NCBI GenBank assembly: GCA_032622095.1
Contig: CP136069.1
Location: 64,565,319-64,629,318, forward strand
Length of the DNA stretch: 64,000 nt
Direction: 5' to 3'
From: Siphonodentalium dalli
Lineage: Eukaryota > Mollusca > Scaphopoda > Gadilida > Siphonodentaliidae
A program made the position numbers and the translations under genes. The notes beneath the pieces are model-generated. The model had not been told where the DNA came from, did no database searches, and was given only the letters and a program-made list of their open reading frames with translations. This document shows, one piece after another, positions 59,926 to 64,000 of the stretch (position 1 is the stretch's first letter; each line of letters begins with the position of its first letter).

Positions 59926-61021
59926 GGTGGCACTAATACGCTTCCATAAGTGTGACACAACAGAGCGTACCTGCGCGTCACGTGTACATAATTTAGTTTA
60001 GAATTATATGAGAATCATATTGTGTCAAGATTGTTCACAAAGCTGTTGTTGGTGGAAGTACGATCTTCTGTGATATTCATTATCTAAAACTGGGATCATG
60101 AATAAATTACCTACCCTAGGCTGGGGATGGATCCACCATCGCTAACTGAGTCATATTCTGAGTGATATGACTGTGACCATACTAATTGTGCACCTGAAGA
60201 GATCAAAATGCAGTATCATAATTCATAGGATGAAAGCACAGTATCATAATTCATAGGATGAACGCGTGCAGTGAAGGTTCTGATTGAGGTTGATATAGTA
60301 CGGGATAGTCCAATTGGCGAGTGTGATTTTGCACGGGACCTCAGTTGCCCCATGAGAACTGGTTCGCATTCAGTTTTGGACACAGTGCGCATTCGTCAAT
60401 GTCACGGTGCGCGCTTGCAATTTCACAACAAATGGACAGGACATTGCAGAAAATGGTATGCATCTCTATCGTTATCAAGGATATAATAATGTGTGAGCGT
60501 TCATCGATTGTTGTTGCAATATATAACAATACTAACCATTCATTTGATCAATGTTCGCCGGCCAGACTTCGAAATATCGAACCGATCAGTAAGATTTGGT
60601 AGTTATATTTCCAGTGTCTGTTTTTAAAATGCTATTTTCGCTACAAAAGCACACTTTACCAGATGATTTTTGCTAATATTTCATTGATGCGATTTCTGCT
60701 TGTCCTAACGCGATATGAAATGTCAAATATTTCAAAAGTATTCGCACCATATGCGTCTTTTAGTCGCAAGTCAAGCATGCCCCAGTTCGCATTTTAGGAT
60801 GCTAAGGTTCGCATTCTGCAAACTTTGGCAGGCCCCAGTGCGTATTTTGAATAGCTCTAGCAGCCGAAATGGGGTAACACGCCTTGGAATCATGCGGAAT
60901 GTTTCAAAATGAGCCATACCTGAGTAATATATATATATTCCGATCAATTGTGGACACATTTGTTCCTATAATAAGCAATACACGGATGACACGTTATGCC
61001 TTTATTGTTCGTATATATACT
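59926..61021. other. No recognised gene
   Basis: A 28-base direct repeat (CAGTATCATAATTCATAGGA) occurs at ~60211 and ~60239. Open frames are 60-85 codons without known motifs. A short TA run lies at ~60930. Confidence 0.45.
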
Positions 61022-61636
61022 ACTAGCATGTGGACCCGACTTCGTCCGGGCTGTTTCCCCTCTGCTTTTCTGCGAATTGCGCGATTTGACCTTGAATTGT
61101 CCATTTTGACGGTCAAGGTCAGGTGGGGTCACGATTTGACCCGTCAAAAACACTGCCCGGACAAAAGTACCCGTCGAAATCCATCCGGTTTTACCCTATT
61201 TGACTTTGAATTGATCATTTTGAAGGTGAAGGTCAGGCCGGGGTCACAATTTGACCCGTCCAAAACACCCAGTGAACAAAAGTAACACTATGTATCAAAT
61301 TTCGTCGAAATCCCATAAAAATTCGCGATTTGACCTTGAATTGACCCGATTTCAAGGTCACGTCGCACGGGAAATGAATAGGTTTATGACACTCCCCATA
61401 CGAAAGTATCCCTAGACACTAATTTTCATCGAAATCCCGTGATACTCGGGCGTTTGATCTTAAAATGACCCGATTTCAAGGTCAAGGTCACGTCGCACGG
61501 GCAAATTAATATGTCTATGCCACTCCCCGGCCGAAAGTAGCCCCACATACCAAGTTTCATCGAAATCGGCTCTGCCGTTTTCGAGTCCATCGCGAACAGA
61601 CAGACAGACACACAGATTTCCCAAAATATATAATAG
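61022..61636 (+). repeat. Intact family B unit
   Basis: Complete from ACTAGCATGTGGACCCGACT through GGTCAAGGTCAGG monomers to ATCGGCTCTGCCGTTTTCGA, GACAGACAGACACAC, CCCAAAATATATAATAG. It is a good reference for the unit split by the ribozyme array. Confidence 0.9.
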
Positions 61637-63089
61637 ACTAGCCGATGAGCCCGACGTTGTCCGGGCTATTCAAAAACCATTTCAAGTCGATAGCTCTTCC
61701 CAGCCCGAAAGTCGATAGCTCTACCTGTTTCCGAGATCTGGTCTGCGCATGCGCGAAGCTGACGTCGCACGGGCTCGGCGACCCGATAAAATTCGTATCC
61801 GGGACAAGATACATTCACATACCAAATTTCAAGTCGATAGCCCTACCCGTTTCCGAGATCTGGTCTGCGCATGCGCGAAGCTGGCGTCACACACGGGCTC
61901 GGCGACCCGATAAAATTCGTATCCGGGGCAAGATACATTCACATAGCAAACTTCAAGTCGATAGCTCCACCCGTTTCCGAGATCTCGTCTGCGCATGCGC
62001 GAAGCTGGCATCGCACGGGCTCGGCGACCCGATAAAATTCGTATCCGGAGCAAGATACATTCACATAGCAAATTTCAAGTTGATAGCTCAACCCGTTTCC
62101 GAGATCTCGTCTGCGCATGCGCTGCTCGGGCGTCATACAAACAGAGGTCTTCAAAATATATATGAGACTAGCCGATGAGCCCGACGTTGTCCGGGCTATT
62201 CAAAAACCAAATTTCAAGTCGATAGCTCCACCCGTTTCCGAGATCTGGTCTGCGCATGCGCGAAGCTGGCGTCGCACGGGCTCGGCGACCCGATAAAATT
62301 CGTATCCGGGGCAAGATACAATCACATACCAAATTTCAAGACGATAGCTCCACCCGTTTCCGAGGTCTCGTCTGCGCATGCGCGAAGCTGGCGTCGCACG
62401 GGCTCGGGACCCGATAAAATTCGTATCCGGGGCAAGATACAATCACATACCAAATTTCAAGTCGATAGCTCCACCCGTTTCCGAGATCTCGTCTACGCAT
62501 GCGCGAAGCGGGCGCCACACGGGCTCGACAATGCGACAACGTCCACCGCCTGGTCAAACTACACACACGTAGCAAGTTTCGTCCCGATCGGTCGAGAATC
62601 GTAGATTTGTATAAATGACAGACAAACATACATACAGACAAACAGACAAACAAATATAGGTCTTCAAAATATATATGAGACTAGCCGATGAGCCCGACGT
62701 TGTCCGGGCTATTCAAAAACCAAATTTCAAGTCGATAGCTATTCAAAAACCAAATGTCAAGTCGATACCTCCACCCGTTTCCGAGATCTGGTCTGCGCAT
62801 GCGCGAAGCTGGCGTCGAACGGGCTCGGCGACCCGATAAAATTCGTATCCGGGGCAAGATACATTCACATAGCAAATTTCAAGTCGATAGCTCCACCCGT
62901 TTCCGAGATCTGGTCTGCGCATGCGCGAAGCGGGCGCCGCACGGGCTCGCCAATACGACAACGTCGACCGCCTGGTTAAACTACACACACGTACCAAGTT
63001 TCGTCCCGATCGGTCGAGAATCGTAGATTTGTATAAATGACAGACAAACAAACATACAGACAAACAGAGGTCTTCAAAATATATATGAG
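61637..63089 (+). repeat. Three head-to-tail family A units
   Basis: Unit starts at 61637, 62167 and 62680. The first has lost part of its end block: GCTGCTCGGGCGTCATACAA joins directly to the tail. All three abut at the ATATATGAG|ACTAGC junction seen in the long array. Confidence 0.9.
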
Positions 63090-63722
63090 ACTAGCTGGTG
63101 GACACGACTTCGACAGGGCTGTTTCTCCTCTGCTTTTCGGCGAATTGCGCGATTTGACCTTGAATTGTCGATTTTGAAGGTTAAGGTCAGGTGGGGTCAC
63201 GATTTGACCCGTCCAAAACACTGCCCTGACAAAAGTACCCGACGAAATCCATCCGGTTTTACCCGATTTGACCTTGAATTGGTCATTTTGAAGGTCAAGG
63301 TCAGGCCGGGGTCACGATTTGACCCGTCCAAAACACTCAGTGGACAAAAGTAACCCTATGTATAAAATTTCGTCGAAATCCCATAAATATTCGCGATTTG
63401 ACCTTGAATTGACCCGATTTCAAAGTCAAGGTCACGTCGCACGGGCAAAAGAATAGGCTTACGACACTCCCCATACGAAAGTATCCCTATACACTAATTT
63501 TCATCGAAACCCCGTGATACTCGGGCGTTCGACCTTGAAGTGACCCGATTTCAAGGTCAGGTCACGTCGCACGGGCAAATTAATAGGCCCATACCACTCC
63601 CCGGCCGAAAGTATCCCCACATACCAAGTTTCATCGAAATCGGCTCTGCCGCTTTCGAGTCCATCGCGAACAGACAGACAGACAGACACACACACAGACA
63701 AATTTCCCAAAATATATAATAG
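63090..63722 (+). repeat. Intact family B unit
   Basis: Follows the A units without a gap. Head ACTAGCTGGTGGACACGACTT, full set of B monomers, tail ending CCCAAAATATATAATAG. Confidence 0.9.
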
Positions 63723-64000
63723 ACTAGCTGGTGGACCCGACTTCGTCCGGGCAGTTTCTCATCTGCTTTTCTGCGAATTGCGCGATTTGACCTTGAATTG
63801 TCCATTTTGAAGGTCAAGGTGGGGTAGGGTCACGATTTGACCCGTCCAAAACACTGCCCGGTCAAGGTACCCGACAAAAGTACCCGTCGAAATCCATCCG
63901 GTTTTACCCGAATTGACCTTGAATTGATCATTTTTAAGGTCAAGGTCAGGTCGGGGTCACGATTTGACACGTCCAAAACACTCAGTCGACAAAAGTAACC
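63723..64000 (+). repeat. Family B unit, runs off right edge
   Basis: Head ACTAGCTGGTGGACCCGACTT and the first B monomers. It is cut by the end of the window. Confidence 0.9.

Overview
This is a window of animal nuclear DNA that is almost entirely repetitive. No intact host protein-coding gene, rRNA or tRNA gene could be supported. Base composition shifts sharply from block to block. Microsatellites, terminal-inverted-repeat (TIR) elements, LINE fragments and nested insertions all point to a large invertebrate genome. The tandem-core repeats with an AGAC/AAAC-rich tail and the LINE type fit a marine lophotrochozoan (for example a mollusc), but that is inference with low confidence.

Layout. 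1-2.6 kb: a 1.2-kb-spaced duplication with a hairpin, then sequence not recognised. 2.6-4.3 kb: a hAT-like element with an 8-bp near-perfect target duplication, split by a second element with G-run ends. 5.1-9.8 kb: fragments of a modular repeat superfamily, here called A, B, C and D. 9.8-16.7 kb: a 6.9-kb tandem array of a 1,866-bp unit, lodged inside one B element. Each of its four copies carries a complete candidate type I hammerhead ribozyme. 17.3-34.9 kb: 24 head-to-tail A units built from a 122-bp monomer, including a 5,161-bp near-identical tandem duplication and two copies of a 1.14-kb inverted-repeat element. 35.15-36.3 kb: a 59-bp satellite. 36.3-42 kb: mostly unrecognised sequence with a 22-bp minisatellite, a MITE and a hAT fragment. 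42-50.2 kb: a LINE reverse transcriptase pseudogene interrupted by two tandem 1.9-kb TIR elements, a LINE endonuclease fragment with a 2A-like motif, and a third, inverted 1.9-kb TIR element. 51.4-51.7 kb: a MITE. 52.5-58 kb: C, A and D modules, mostly in minus orientation. 58.1-59.9 kb: a 21-bp minisatellite with higher-order structure. 61-64 kb: B and A units again.

The most notable object is the 1,866-bp ribozyme-bearing array. A multimeric transcript would be predicted to cut itself into 1,866-nt monomers, as in retrozymes or the pseudo-LTRs of Penelope-like elements. No protein-coding partner is visible. The second theme is growth by repeats landing on, or recombining with, earlier repeats. 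A units sit end to end at a shared AT-rich junction, the TIR element sits in the junction TA of an A unit, and the ribozyme array sits in a B unit. All functional statements are predictions from sequence alone; coordinates of repeat ends are generally good to within a few bases.
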